Shown: positions 32,475 through 41,967, counted from the first letter of the stretch. The stretch: DNA of 64,000 bases from Clostridium_AW malenominatum (GCF_039521365.1 NZ_BAAACF010000002.1:95438-159437), one strand, 5' to 3'. Numbers and translations are program-made. Notes: generated by a model from the letters alone, not told the origin.

Positions 32475-33804
32475 ATTGATGTATAATATCCAATCTTCCA
32501 AACTTACTATATTGCCCAAGCCAAGCTAATTTAACTGTCCCTGTAGGACCATTTCTTTGCTTAGCTATTATACATTCTGCTACGTTTTTGTCTTCAGTTT
32601 CTTTATTATAGTATTCATCTCTATATAGAAACATAACTAAGTCAGCATCCTGCTCTATGGACCCAGATTCTCTTAGGTCAGATAGCATAGGTCTATGGTC
32701 AGCTCTTTGCTCAGGTGCTCTAGAAAGCTGGGAAAGAGAAATTACTGGACATTCCATTTCCTTTGCCAATGCTTTAATAGAACGAGAAATTTCTGATACT
32801 TCCTGTTGTCTGCTTTCTGAACCCTTACTTCCTGACATAAGTTGAAGATAGTCTATAACTATTAGGTCTATGCCATGCTCAATTTTCAATCTTCTACACT
32901 TTGATCTCATTTCCATTACAGAAACACCTGCAGTATCATCTATGAATATCTTTGATGCAGAAAGCGGTCCTGCTGCTTTTGCAATGTTCTCCCAATCTCT
33001 ATCATCTAAGTTTCCAGTTCTTAATTTAAGCATATCAACATTTGCCTCAGCACATAAAAGCTTATAAGCAAGTTGTTCCTTAGACATTTCCAAAGAAAAT
33101 ACTGCTACGCTTTTTCCTTCTCTTAATGCTGCATTCTGAGCTAAGTTTAGTGCAAAGGTAGTTTTACCCATAGAAGGTCTTGCTGCAATAAGAATCATAT
33201 CACCCTTTTGGAATCCCGAAGTCTTTGAATCTAACTCCGGAAATCCTGAAGATACCCCAGTTACTCCACCTTTGTTGTTGTATATTTTTTCTATTTCTAA
33301 GAATCCTCTCTCCAGGACAGTGTTCATAGCTTCAAAATCATTTGTATTCCTATTGTTTGATATATTAAATATCCTTTTTTCTGCCCCATCAACTATAGCC
33401 TCAACATCATCTTGCTTATTATAACTATCTTCAATTATTTCTGTAGATGCTCTAATTAATTTTCTTAAAGTAGACTTTTCTTTAACTATTTTTATATAAG
33501 ATTGAATATTAGCAGTAGATAATATGGAACTACAAACAGCAGTAACATAGGTTATGCCTCCCGCCATTTCTAACTTTTCCCTAGATTGAAGGTTTTCCAT
33601 TAGGGTTATTAAATCTACAGCTATATCCTTTTGATATAAATCTAGTATTGCATTGAAAATAACTTGATGTGCATCCTTATAGAAGTCATCTCTTGTTAAT
33701 ACCTCTAAGGCTTGAACAATTGCAGTCTTGTCTATTATCATTGCTCCTAGTACGCTTTGTTCAGCTTCAATATTATGAGGCATACTTTTCAATGGTGCAT
33801 TCAT
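32473..33804 (-). CDS. dnaB: replicative DNA helicase (DnaB type)
   Basis: 443 aa hexameric 5'-3' helicase (named dnaC in Bacillus). N-terminal interaction domain (PHNIEAEQSVLGAMIIDKTA), then RecA-like ATPase with Walker A ARPSMGKTTFALN (about residues 208-220) and Walker B LIVIDYLQLMSG (about 310-321). Three ATGs in a row occur at 33810, 33807 and 33804; AGGAG spacing (8 nt) favours 33804. It ends the mazG-like-yybS-gdpP-rplI-lonC operon. The loader pair dnaD-dnaI is at 9-11 kb. Confidence 0.97.
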   Translation of the reverse strand: MNAPLKSMPHNIEAEQSVLGAMIIDKTAIVQALEVLTRDDFYKDAHQVIFNAILDLYQKDIAVDLITLMENLQSREKLEMAGGITYVTAVCSSILSTANIQSYIKIVKEKSTLRKLIRASTEIIEDSYNKQDDVEAIVDGAEKRIFNISNNRNTNDFEAMNTVLERGFLEIEKIYNNKGGVTGVSSGFPELDSKTSGFQKGDMILIAARPSMGKTTFALNLAQNAALREGKSVAVFSLEMSKEQLAYKLLCAEANVDMLKLRTGNLDDRDWENIAKAAGPLSASKIFIDDTAGVSVMEMRSKCRRLKIEHGIDLIVIDYLQLMSGSKGSESRQQEVSEISRSIKALAKEMECPVISLSQLSRAPEQRADHRPMLSDLRESGSIEQDADLVMFLYRDEYYNKETEDKNVAECIIAKQRNGPTGTVKLAWLGQYSKFGRLDIIHQ

Positions 33805-33822
33805 CATCATCTCTCCTCGTGT

Positions 33823-35718
33823 TTAAAAAGCTATTTTTATTAGTTCATCAATGTTATCTACAGCTTTTACCTCTATATCATTAAGTCCTTCTGGTACATC
33901 TTTTAAATTATCCTTAGGTACTATAACTAATTTAATTCCTTTTCTTCTTGCACCATATATTTTTTCAAAAATTCCTCCAACAGGCTTTACTTTGCCTCTT
34001 AAAGATATTTCTCCAGTTATAGCTATATCTTGTCTTATTGGTTTATTTAAAAGGGCACTTATAATGCATATAGTTATTGCTACTCCTGCTGAAGGTCCGT
34101 CAATACGGCCTCCACCTATTATGTTGACATGTATGTCGTAATCGCTCATATCCTTGTCTGTAATTTTTCTAATTACAGAAGCTGCATTAAATACTGAATC
34201 CTTTGCCATGCTTCCTGCTGTATCATTGAATCTTACTTTGCCATGTCCCTTTTCTTTAGCTTCAAAAACAGCTGCTTCTATTTCAAGGGTAGATCCAATG
34301 TAGCCACTTACCCCTAGTCCATAAACATGACCTATTTCGAATTTTTCATCAGTACTTATCTCCTCATAAGGCGATAATCTATTTATTGATAAAATTTGTT
34401 TTACATCTTCTACTGTTATTTTTATATTATCTTTATCAGCATCAAGGTTTTGACTATAAAGTACATATCCATAAACATCAGCTAATATATTAACAGCTTT
34501 TCTTCCTTCAATGGTATATCTACTAATAATTTCTGGTATTTCATCTTCTAATTGAATGTTTAATTTTTCTGCAGAATTTAATATTATTTTTTGTATATCC
34601 TTTGGAGTTAATGGCTGAAAATATACCTCTGTACATCTAGATCTTAACGCTGGATTTATATCCCCCGGCTCTTTTGTAGTAGCTCCTATAAGAATAAAAT
34701 CCGCTGGTGCTCCATTTTCAAATAAGTATTTAATATACTTAGGAGTATTTTCATCGTCTGGATCGTAGTAAGAGGATGAAAATTCAACTCTTTTATCTTC
34801 TAATACCTTCAATAACTTATTTTGAAGTATTGAATCTAATTCTCCTATTTCATCTATAAACAAAACCCCACCATGAGCTTCTGTAACTAATCCAGGTTTA
34901 GGTTCTGGAACTCCAATTTCAGCTAAGTCCCTCTTGCTTCCTTGATATATAGGATCGTGAACTGAACCAAGTAGTGGATTTGTTATTTCTCTTGGATCCC
35001 ATCTTAAGGTAGTTCCATCTACTTCAATAAATTTAGCCTCTTCTTCAAAAGGAGTATTTTTTAATTTTTTAGCTTCTTCTAACGCTAACCTTGCTGCTGT
35101 AGTTTTACCTACTCCTGGTGGCCCATATAGTATAATATGTTGAGGATAAGGAGAAGCTATTTTTGAAAGTAATGATTTAATAGCTATCTCTTGGCCCACA
35201 ATTTCTGAAAATGTTTCAGGTCTTAATAAACTCTGTACACTTTTCGTAAGTTTTTTAGAATCTAGCATCTCAAGATGAGCATATTTTTTAAAGGTTTTTC
35301 CATTTTCAGGTCCCTTTTGCTTTCTTATGATACCCAATCTTATTTCATCCATATATTTATGTTGTTTTTCTACTAGATTTCTTTCAACTTGCTTTTCTAT
35401 ATTATTTTGAACATATCTTTTTGCTAAAGCTTCAGATAGCCACTTATTAGTATTTTCTAATGCTTGGCGTGAATTTTTTTCTTCTGGGATTAATTCAATC
35501 CCTTTTCCATCACTGATTATCTTATTTAATGCATAGAGTTTCTTATATTTATCTCCACTTTCTAAATAACCTTGAATTTTATACTTTATACTCCTTGACT
35601 TTATAGTCTTTTCATCTAGTATCTTTTTCATCACTTCGTATATTACATTTAAATGAGACTCTAAAGACAAAGATTCCGTTACTTCTTTACTTATATCATT
35701 AGTTTTTTCAGATTTCAC
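33823..35718 (-). CDS. lonC: sporulation-associated ATP-dependent protease, LonC type
   Basis: 631 aa. An N-terminal region of about 170 residues without the long LonA N-domain, an AAA+ module with LYGPPGVGKTTAAR (about 198-211) and LFIDEIGELD, then a Lon protease domain with the catalytic Ser in GPSAGVAITI and Lys in KIYGARRKG. The size and the location between rplI and dnaB fit the spore-former-restricted LonC/LonB group. The substrate set is unknown. Confidence 0.87.
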   Translation of the reverse strand: MKSEKTNDISKEVTESLSLESHLNVIYEVMKKILDEKTIKSRSIKYKIQGYLESGDKYKKLYALNKIISDGKGIELIPEEKNSRQALENTNKWLSEALAKRYVQNNIEKQVERNLVEKQHKYMDEIRLGIIRKQKGPENGKTFKKYAHLEMLDSKKLTKSVQSLLRPETFSEIVGQEIAIKSLLSKIASPYPQHIILYGPPGVGKTTAARLALEEAKKLKNTPFEEEAKFIEVDGTTLRWDPREITNPLLGSVHDPIYQGSKRDLAEIGVPEPKPGLVTEAHGGVLFIDEIGELDSILQNKLLKVLEDKRVEFSSSYYDPDDENTPKYIKYLFENGAPADFILIGATTKEPGDINPALRSRCTEVYFQPLTPKDIQKIILNSAEKLNIQLEDEIPEIISRYTIEGRKAVNILADVYGYVLYSQNLDADKDNIKITVEDVKQILSINRLSPYEEISTDEKFEIGHVYGLGVSGYIGSTLEIEAAVFEAKEKGHGKVRFNDTAGSMAKDSVFNAASVIRKITDKDMSDYDIHVNIIGGGRIDGPSAGVAITICIISALLNKPIRQDIAITGEISLRGKVKPVGGIFEKIYGARRKGIKLVIVPKDNLKDVPEGLNDIEVKAVDNIDELIKIAF

Positions 35719-35729
35719 TATTATCCCCC

Positions 35730-36173
35730 TTATTGCTCTTGAACAACCACCTTAATTTTAGTAGAAATTTCAGGATATATTTTCACTTCTACTTCATAAG
35801 TTCCTAATTGTCTTATTACATCTACAACTATTTTCTTTTTATCTATATCTAATTTATAAGACTTTTTTAATTCCTCAGATATGTCTTTACCTGTAATTGA
35901 TCCAAATAGTCTTCCATTTTCACCTGACTTAACCTTTAATGTCACTTCTTTTCCCTTTATCTCATTAGCAACTTTTTGTGCTGCTTCTATTTCTGCAAGT
36001 TTTTGTCTTCTTTCAGCTTCTTTTTTATTGTTTAATATATGCATACTTCCTTCTGTAGCCTCTATAGCTAGCTTTTTAGGAAACAAGAAGTTTCTTGCAT
36101 ATCCATCTGAGGCATTTACCACATCTCCCTTTTTACCTAATGCTTTAACGTCTGATAATAAAATTACCTTCAT
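35730..36173 (-). CDS. rplI: 50S ribosomal protein L9
   Basis: 147 aa. Canonical N-terminal KVILLSDVKALGKKGDVVNA with the nearby DGYARNFLFPKKLA, a long connecting helix, and a C-terminal domain (KSGENGRLFGSITGKDI). The start overlaps the gdpP stop by 4 bp (ATGA-type), so it is translationally coupled. The order gdpP-rplI-dnaB is conserved in Firmicutes, here with lonC inserted. Confidence 0.98.
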   Translation of the reverse strand: MKVILLSDVKALGKKGDVVNASDGYARNFLFPKKLAIEATEGSMHILNNKKEAERRQKLAEIEAAQKVANEIKGKEVTLKVKSGENGRLFGSITGKDISEELKKSYKLDIDKKKIVVDVIRQLGTYEVEVKIYPEISTKIKVVVQEQ

Positions 36174-38161
36174 TTTTCCTCACCTTCCCTTAAATACTTA
36201 TCTATGACATTTTCTAGTCTTTCCACTGCTTCTTCAATAGAAACAGACTGAAGCTTTGCACCTGCCATAGTCATATGCCCACCACCACCTAGTGATTCTA
36301 ATAGAATTTGCACATTTATGTCGCCGTGGGATCTGCCACTTATAAATACCTCATCTTCTATTTTAACAAATACAAAGGAAGTATTGATACCTGTAATATT
36401 TAGCAACTCATCAGCAGTTTGTGCAGCTAATACAACATCTTCCATATTTGGAGGGCAAATTGCTATGGCTATTCCATTAACTACCTTAGCAGATTTTATT
36501 ATTTCATACTTTTTTAAGTATGTATCTAAATTATCGGAAAATAATTTTTTAACCTCTAATGTATCCGCCCCCATTTTTCTTAAAAATGATGCGGCTTCAA
36601 AGGTTCTTACTCCAGTTTTAAAGTAAAAATTTTTAGTATCAACACATATACCTGCTAGCAGTGCCTCCGCTTCAACAACTTTAAGCTGAGGCTTTTCTGA
36701 CATGTATTGTATAATCTCCGTTACCAATTCAGAAGTTGATGATGCATAGGGTTCTATATAACTTAAAAGAGTCCCTTCTATAGAACTGGTAGATTTTCTA
36801 TGATGATCAATTATTACTATCTTCTTAGAGTGTTCAACTAATTTCATATTTTCTATATAACCTTTGCTATGAACATCAACTACTATTAATAAACTATTAT
36901 CATCTATTTCAGTTATAGCTCTTGCACTATTTATAAATGCATTATTATAATCCTTTTCAGACTTAATTTTTTCCATTATGGGCTTTATGCTATTGTTAAT
37001 ATTATCTAAAATTATATAACACTCTTTATTTAGTCCAGTTATAGCACTAAATAATCCAACAGCAGCTCCTAGACAATCTATATCAGGATTCATATGTCCC
37101 ATAATATAAACTTTATTGCTTTCACTAACTAGATTCAAGAGGGCATGTGCTATTACTCTTGCTCTTACTTTAGTTCTTTTTTCTATTTCTTTTGTTTTTC
37201 CTCCATAAAAATCTAATTTTTCACCGTTTTTAACAACAGCCTGGTCTCCACCTCTTCCCAATGCAAGTTCTTTTGCAAGCACAGCATACTTCTCATTTTC
37301 AAAAGGTGTAGCTCCTCCCCTGCCTATTCCTAAGCTTAAAGTTACAGTTAGCTTATTTCCTATACTTATTTCTCTTACAGAGTCTAATATATCAAATTTT
37401 CTATTCATTTCTTCTTGTATATATTTATCCTGAACTGATAATACATATTTATTAGAGGAATACTTTTTTAACATTCCTTGTAAGTTTTGTCCATAACTAT
37501 TTATTATCTTTTCAATTTCTGCTATTAATAAAGGCTTCTTATCTTCTTCTGTTGTCTTTATTACATCATCTAAATTATCTACTTCTATTAGCATTACTGC
37601 TTCTTTATTATTATCAATTTCTATGATCTTATTGTACATATCTGTTATATCAGATAAATAAATAAGTATTAATTTATCTTTTTTATTTTTATTATCAGTA
37701 GAATCAATTATATTAATATATAAATCGTAATAATGCTCATCAATTTTAACGCCTCTATAAGTATTTCTTTTGCCATCTAAAACATGTCTTAAGTTTATGT
37801 CTTTTATTAAATCACTTATATTACGTTCTAATATACTTTCTTGATTAACTACTGAAGAAAAAGTTTGATTATACCAAAGTATATTTCCACCTTGCCCTAA
37901 TATAATCATAGGAAGTGGAAGTTTTAATAGTGTATTTCTTGTTGCATTATCTAAATCTGTTGAAAAATTTTTTATGAAATTTTCCCATTCGCTTTTTTTC
38001 AACTTATTACTATTAAAATTGTTTATAATTAGAAAAACATATATGAATATGGATCCTATTCCTAATAGAATATTATAATATGCTATTATGGCTATTAATA
38101 TTGCTATCATTAGCATATAACTTTTATTCCAAGAAATAAAATACTTATATTTATTATCCAT
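36170..38161 (-). CDS. gdpP: cyclic-di-AMP phosphodiesterase, GdpP type
   Basis: 663 aa. Two N-terminal membrane helices (about 13-48), a PAS domain (about 65-135), a degenerate GGDEF domain without a GGDEF motif, then DHH (MGHMNPDIDCLGAAVG, VVDVHSKGY, IIDHHRKS) and DHHA1 (GGGHMTMAGAK). The DHH-DHHA1 part hydrolyses c-di-AMP to pApA; the membrane and PAS parts sense signals. It controls c-di-AMP linked to cell wall and osmotic balance. Second-last membrane gene of the unit, 12 bp after yybS. Confidence 0.95.
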   Translation of the reverse strand: MDNKYKYFISWNKSYMLMIAILIAIIAYYNILLGIGSIFIYVFLIINNFNSNKLKKSEWENFIKNFSTDLDNATRNTLLKLPLPMIILGQGGNILWYNQTFSSVVNQESILERNISDLIKDINLRHVLDGKRNTYRGVKIDEHYYDLYINIIDSTDNKNKKDKLILIYLSDITDMYNKIIEIDNNKEAVMLIEVDNLDDVIKTTEEDKKPLLIAEIEKIINSYGQNLQGMLKKYSSNKYVLSVQDKYIQEEMNRKFDILDSVREISIGNKLTVTLSLGIGRGGATPFENEKYAVLAKELALGRGGDQAVVKNGEKLDFYGGKTKEIEKRTKVRARVIAHALLNLVSESNKVYIMGHMNPDIDCLGAAVGLFSAITGLNKECYIILDNINNSIKPIMEKIKSEKDYNNAFINSARAITEIDDNSLLIVVDVHSKGYIENMKLVEHSKKIVIIDHHRKSTSSIEGTLLSYIEPYASSTSELVTEIIQYMSEKPQLKVVEAEALLAGICVDTKNFYFKTGVRTFEAASFLRKMGADTLEVKKLFSDNLDTYLKKYEIIKSAKVVNGIAIAICPPNMEDVVLAAQTADELLNITGINTSFVFVKIEDEVFISGRSHGDINVQILLESLGGGGHMTMAGAKLQSVSIEEAVERLENVIDKYLREGEEK

Positions 38162-38173
38162 AACTAGCCCTCA

Positions 38174-39178
38174 CTATTTTGTATTTATTATTTCCTCTGT
38201 ATTTAACTTTCTAAAATCTATAATAATATCTGAAATTCCTAACACTGTATATAAAAATGCTAGTTGAGAAAATAGGGTAAATATTATTATTATAGATGAT
38301 ATTCCTTTAGACAGTTTGTATTTAAATCTTAAATAATAAATTACAACAGATACCCCGCTAAAAAGAAATAAATATTGTAGTAGCATTTGAGATGAGTTCA
38401 ATATATATTCCCCAGCTTTTATGTTTTGCTTAACTAGTATTACCCCTACTAATAATCCTATTGCAGCAAAAGTAGCTACTTTAATATTTACATGTATATG
38501 AGCAATTTTAGGCATTTCTTTTATATTATAATTTAATCTTTTTAGTATAGCTCTAGTAATGATATATGTAAAGTATGCAAATATAATTGATGATAATATA
38601 ACCATTCCTGGGATTACTCTAATCAAAAAATCACTACTCATAGTTTTAAATGATTCTGTTAAAGGTTTTAACTGTTCTTCACTTACCCCCATTTTACTAT
38701 ACATATTAAGGGTTAACTGCATGGATTCATTCATCACTTTTATCATTTCATCAATAAATCCTACCAGTGTACTTTTACTTATAATAGAAATATAAATAAC
38801 CATGTCAATAATTGTTCCTATTATTGATGCCATTGATAAAATTAAAATACTAATAGATACATCCTTATCCTTTTTTATGCAATATCCTAAAGCAATGCCT
38901 GTAAGTCCAAACATTATGGCGGAAGATATTCCTGAAAGAGGATTATACATAATTCCAACTAAGATTCCACTTACAGCAATTGATGTTATCGTTACCTTTA
39001 AATTATGTCTTAACATTAATACAACTACAGGTATGGGTAATATAAATCTTCCAAATACCGAAAAAACAGGCATATATATATTCATCAATGCTAGTAATAC
39101 TATAATTCCTGTTATAATACCAGCTTCAACTACACTTTTAGTGTTATAAACTCTATTATACATCTTTTCCTCCATCAC
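38174..39178 (-). CDS. yybS: YybS family (DUF2232) membrane protein
   Basis: 334 aa with about eight hydrophobic helices; starts with VVEAGIITGIIVLLALMNIY and contains FGRFILPIPVVVLMLRH. DUF2232 proteins usually precede gdpP, as here; the molecular role is unknown. The start overlaps the mazG-like stop by 4 bp. Confidence 0.87.
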   Translation of the reverse strand: MMEEKMYNRVYNTKSVVEAGIITGIIVLLALMNIYMPVFSVFGRFILPIPVVVLMLRHNLKVTITSIAVSGILVGIMYNPLSGISSAIMFGLTGIALGYCIKKDKDVSISILILSMASIIGTIIDMVIYISIISKSTLVGFIDEMIKVMNESMQLTLNMYSKMGVSEEQLKPLTESFKTMSSDFLIRVIPGMVILSSIIFAYFTYIITRAILKRLNYNIKEMPKIAHIHVNIKVATFAAIGLLVGVILVKQNIKAGEYILNSSQMLLQYLFLFSGVSVVIYYLRFKYKLSKGISSIIIIFTLFSQLAFLYTVLGISDIIIDFRKLNTEEIINTK

Positions 39179-39492
39179 TGTCTTTCTTTTAAATGAGTAT
39201 ATAATCTACTTAAGTCTTTCCCCTCTTTTTCAATTTCATCTTCATCGATTATCCCCATTTTTAATTTCTTCTTCATATTTTCATCCACTGCTGTAAAAGA
39301 ATATCCTAATCTATCTGCTAATATATATAATACCGTTATTGCTCCAGAAATACAATCTAAGATAGCACCTTGCGCTACATTCGTTCCCCTAGTAAGCAAC
39401 TTAAAAAAATCGCCTATTATACATAAAAGTTCTGCTTTTAAATCTTCTATTATTTGAATGTTTCTCATGATATTTAAGTTATCCCTTTTCAT
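39175..39492 (-). CDS. MazG-like family protein
   Basis: 105 aa, all-helical; IEDLKAELLCIIGDFFKLL and VLYILADRLGY resemble the MazG-like fold, but the EEXXE metal motif of active MazG pyrophosphohydrolases is not evident, so activity is doubtful. First gene of the operon down to dnaB; promoter at 39566-39594; ATG 39492 with GGAGG at 7 nt. Confidence 0.78.
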   Translation of the reverse strand: MKRDNLNIMRNIQIIEDLKAELLCIIGDFFKLLTRGTNVAQGAILDCISGAITVLYILADRLGYSFTAVDENMKKKLKMGIIDEDEIEKEGKDLSRLYTHLKERQ

Positions 39493-39565
39493 TCATTTTC
39501 CTCCTATAATCTATCTACCTGTAATTATTAACACATACATATGAATTTTAAACATATATACTTTA

Positions 39566-39594
39566 ATTATATGTGTAGTACGGATTTTTTACAA
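39566..39594 (-). promoter_or_regulatory. promoter of the mazG-like-yybS-gdpP-rplI-lonC-dnaB operon
   Basis: Minus-strand TTGTAA (39589-39594), 17-bp spacer, TATAAT (39566-39571), about 74 bp before the first start codon. Confidence 0.75.
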
Positions 39595-39628
39595 TAATGA
39601 TAAAATAAGAAGTACCTATAATAAAATA

Positions 39629-39650
39629 GGAGAGGAACAAATTCCTCTCC
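39629..39650 (-). terminator. terminator of rpsF-ssb-rpsR
   Basis: 9-bp perfect stem GGAGAGGAA / TTCCTCTCC with a 4-nt loop, then TATTTTATTAT on the minus strand, 15 bp after the rpsR stop. Confidence 0.8.
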
Positions 39651-39664
39651 ATATATTACATTTT

Positions 39665-39931
39665 TTATTCTGTTGTGAATGGTAATAAAGCTATGTTTCT
39701 AGCTCTCTTTATTGATTCTGTCAATTCTCTCTGGTGCTTTGCACAAGTTCCAGAAATTCTTCTTGGAAGAATCTTGCCTCTTTCAGTTACGTATTTTCTT
39801 AATTTATTTATATCTTTATAGTCAATTCTTTCTGATTTATCAGCACAGAAAGAACAAACTTTTTTCTTAGCTCTTCTCATTCTGCCGCCGCCTCTTCTTG
39901 CGCCAGCATCTCTTCCTGAATCTTTATTCAT
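39665..39931 (-). CDS. rpsR: 30S ribosomal protein S18
   Basis: 88 aa. A basic Arg/Gly-rich N terminus, then KVCSFCADK and SGTCAKHQRELT; the three cysteines suggest the zinc-binding (C+) form of S18. IDYKDINKLRKYVTERGKIL is the conserved core. Third gene of the S6-SSB-S18 operon, 17 bp after ssb. Confidence 0.98.
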   Translation of the reverse strand: MNKDSGRDAGARRGGGRMRRAKKKVCSFCADKSERIDYKDINKLRKYVTERGKILPRRISGTCAKHQRELTESIKRARNIALLPFTTE

Positions 39932-39948
39932 TTTCTTCCCTCCTTAAA

Positions 39949-40380
39949 TTAAAATGGGATCTCACCATCATCAATTGGTGTAATATCCGCTCCATTAGAA
40001 TCATATGGGAAACCGCCCATGGAATCATCAAAGTTTCCTCTGTTTCCTCCAGATTGTTTGCCTCCCCATTCTAAGAATTGTACCTCATCTGCAACAACTT
40101 CAGTTATATATCTCTTTGTTCCATCTTTTGCATCATAACTTCTTGTTTGAATTCTTCCGCTAACTCCCATGAGTTTACCTTTACCCATATAATTAGCTGT
40201 GGATTCGGCTTGTTTTCCCCATACTACTACAGGTATAAAGTCTGCCTCTCTATTGCCATCTTTAGAAGGATATCTTCTATCAATAGCTAATGTAAAGGTT
40301 GCGACAGCTGTACCGCTTCCAGGAGTAAATTTAAGCTCTGGATCTTTGGTCAACCTACCTATTAAAACAACCTTATTCAT
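39949..40380 (-). CDS. ssb: single-stranded DNA-binding protein
   Basis: 143 aa. OB fold MNKVVLIGRLTKDPELKFTP with GVSGRIQTRSY, a Gly/Asp-rich linker, and the acidic tip DDGEIPF that recruits partner proteins. It lies between rpsF and rpsR as usual in Firmicutes. Confidence 0.98.
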   Translation of the reverse strand: MNKVVLIGRLTKDPELKFTPGSGTAVATFTLAIDRRYPSKDGNREADFIPVVVWGKQAESTANYMGKGKLMGVSGRIQTRSYDAKDGTKRYITEVVADEVQFLEWGGKQSGGNRGNFDDSMGGFPYDSNGADITPIDDGEIPF

Positions 40381-40391
40381 TTAAACACCAC

Positions 40392-40679
40392 CTATTTTTC
40401 TTCTTTTATGATTATGTGTCTTATAACTGAGTCGTTGATTCTGAACAATCTATCTAATTCTTCTGGTAATTGTGGCTGGGAATCAAAATTGATTAATGTA
40501 TAGTAACCTTCACTAATCTTTTCGATTTCATAAGCAAGCTTTCTCTTACCCCAAAAATCAACGTTTTCTACTACTCCACCAGCATTTTCGATAACAGTTT
40601 TATACTTTTCTATGTTCGCTTTAACTGCTTCCTCATCTAATGATGGATGTAAGATAAATATGGTTTCATATTTTCTCAT
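40392..40679 (-). CDS. rpsF: 30S ribosomal protein S6
   Basis: 95 aa. RKYETIFILHPSLDEEAVKA at the N terminus, WGKRKLAYEIEKISEGYYTL mid-protein. First gene of the operon, preceded by an S6:S18-type leader (40695-40741), so feedback by the S6-S18 complex is expected. Confidence 0.98.
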   Translation of the reverse strand: MRKYETIFILHPSLDEEAVKANIEKYKTVIENAGGVVENVDFWGKRKLAYEIEKISEGYYTLINFDSQPQLPEELDRLFRINDSVIRHIIIKEEK

Positions 40680-40694
40680 TAGATTTCACCTCCT

Positions 40695-40741
40695 CCCCTT
40701 GGACTAACGGCTGTGGTTTCCACAGCAGGGACTACCAAAGT
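40695..40741 (-). ncRNA. S6:S18 ribosomal leader RNA
   Basis: In the rpsF 5' leader (minus strand) an outer stem CTTTGG / CCAAGG encloses TAGTCCCT, an inner 7-bp hairpin GCTGTGG-aaa-CCACAGC, and CGTTAGT with the conserved CCG at its edge. This is the known layout of the S6:S18-binding leader that represses rpsF-ssb-rpsR. Sequence and position are seen; the function follows the established family. Confidence 0.78.
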
Positions 40742-40770
40742 ATTTTATCACTAAAGCCCTTAAAAATCAA
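40742..40770 (-). promoter_or_regulatory. promoter of rpsF-ssb-rpsR
   Basis: Minus-strand TTGATT (40765-40770), 17-bp spacer, TAAAAT (40742-40747), placing the start site at the beginning of the leader RNA. Confidence 0.72.
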
Positions 40771-40776
40771 TAGCTA

Positions 40777-40983
40777 TTATTCATTTTCTATAGTTTCTTC
40801 CTTTTTAATGATCTTTTTCATATCCTTTTCAAATTTATTTCTCTCTATCATTACTATCCTACTACAAATACAACATTTTATTTTTATATCTGCACCCATT
40901 CTAATTATTTTCCACTCTTTACTTCCACATGGGTGTGTTTTTTTCATTTCTACAATATCCCCAAGTTCAAATATTTTATCCAT
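40777..40983 (-). CDS. DUF951 family protein
   Basis: 68 aa. MKKTHPCGSKEWKIIRMGAD and IKCCICSRIVMI with paired cysteines: the small DUF951 nucleic-acid-binding-like fold found in this region of many Firmicutes. It sits 21 bp after the DUF3343 gene and may share its message. Function unknown. Confidence 0.87.
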   Translation of the reverse strand: MDKIFELGDIVEMKKTHPCGSKEWKIIRMGADIKIKCCICSRIVMIERNKFEKDMKKIIKKEETIENE

Positions 40984-41004
40984 AAAGTTAATTCCCCCTT
41001 TAAA

Positions 41005-41253
41005 TTACAATTTTATTTCATCTTTACATATATTATTTTCCATTAAGTAAATGTGATTTACAAGAATTTTATTATCATATATTAAATCTTTTACTAAGGT
41101 AAAGTCTTCTTCTTTAACTAAAATACTTATACCACAGCTTTTTGTTATACTAGTTGGCGTTGGCATAACTTCAATAATTAACTTTTTTTCTGATAATATT
41201 TTTTCTCCTTTAATAGCATCCATAGTATTCTTAAATATTAGTAAGTACTTTAT
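41005..41253 (-). CDS. DUF3343 protein, apparent ATA start codon
   Basis: 82 aa as called. An ATG at 41223 gives only 72 aa and starts mid-domain. The frame stays open upstream and encodes KYLLIFKNTMDAIKGEKIL, the usual family N terminus. The only start placed correctly behind the GGGAGGG site (41260-41266, 6-nt spacing) is ATA at 41253; there is no ATG, GTG or TTG. The core PTPTSITKSCGISILV is typical. DUF3343 is a known companion of yedF and EF2568-type desulfurases in selenium-related loci, as here. It lies 16 bp after yedF. Confidence 0.78.
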   Translation of the reverse strand: MKYLLIFKNTMDAIKGEKILSEKKLIIEVMPTPTSITKSCGISILVKEEDFTLVKDLIYDNKILVNHIYLMENNICKDEIKL

Positions 41254-41269
41254 ATATTTCCCTCCCTAC

Positions 41270-41848
41270 TTATATCTTTATAGTGTTATGTGAACTATTC
41301 ATTTTTTCAACAATATCGTACATGTTAGATATTTCACCTATTTGAAGCTTATCTTTTAAGTTATAATAATCTAAGCAAGTGCCACAACTATAAATAGCTG
41401 CTCCTTTTTCCTCTAGCTTTTTCAAACTCTCTAAAACTGCAGAACCTTCCGTAGTTAAATTTACTCCACTATTTAAAAATATAATATTCTTAGGTAAATC
41501 ATTGCTTTCAGTTAATGCAAAAAAGTAACTTCTCATTAGTATTGACCCTAATTCTTCACTACCTGCACCTAATTTATTATCGGCAACTACCAAAGTTATA
41601 CTTTTGCTATAGTCCTTTACTTCTTCGCTTTTTCCATTCTTATTAATAATAATCTTATAGAAATCTTCTTTTTCTTCTTTTATTTCAAAGCTATATCCAT
41701 TATTAGTAGAATATTTTATAATATTGTTTTTAGCTATTTCATTATCTACTATTATTTCTGCTACGCCTTCCTCTATGGAATCGAAAAATCTTTTTGTTTG
41801 TATTACTGGCATTGGACATTTTAACCCTGTGCAATCTATAAATTTCAT
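41270..41848 (-). CDS. yedF: sulfurtransferase-like selenium metabolism protein YedF
   Basis: 192 aa. N-terminal TusA-like domain with the catalytic Cys in DCTGLKCPMPVIQTKRF, then a DsrE-like domain (SITLVVADNKLGAGSEELG, IIFLNSGVNLTTEG, and Cys in YSCGTCLDYY). It is thought to handle persulfide or selenide groups. ATG 41848 has GGAGG at 8 nt. It is divergent from the cysteine desulfurase and followed by DUF3343; this trio marks selenium-dependent molybdenum hydroxylase maturation in clostridia. SelD and hydroxylase genes are not in the window. Confidence 0.88.
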   Translation of the reverse strand: MKFIDCTGLKCPMPVIQTKRFFDSIEEGVAEIIVDNEIAKNNIIKYSTNNGYSFEIKEEKEDFYKIIINKNGKSEEVKDYSKSITLVVADNKLGAGSEELGSILMRSYFFALTESNDLPKNIIFLNSGVNLTTEGSAVLESLKKLEEKGAAIYSCGTCLDYYNLKDKLQIGEISNMYDIVEKMNSSHNTIKI

Positions 41849-41874
41849 TTTAACATCCTCCAAAACTTATTGCT

Positions 41875-41899
41875 CTATATATAATAATATTATATATAG
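41875..41899. repeat. 25-bp perfect AT palindrome in the yedF-desulfurase gap
   Basis: CTATATATAATA, a central A, then TATTATATATAG. It lies 27 bp upstream of yedF in the divergent promoter region. Possible operator or cruciform; AT-rich composition raises the chance of coincidence. Confidence 0.45.
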
Positions 41900-41967
41900 A
41901 ATTAATAAACAATTAATAAGTAATTAATAAATAGCTATGTTATAATTATTTTAGAAAATATAAGGAG

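Noticed and set aside
41875..41899. Rho-independent terminator at the AT palindrome
   Set aside because: It contains almost no G or C, so the stem would be too weak; it is better treated as an operator-like or chance palindrome.
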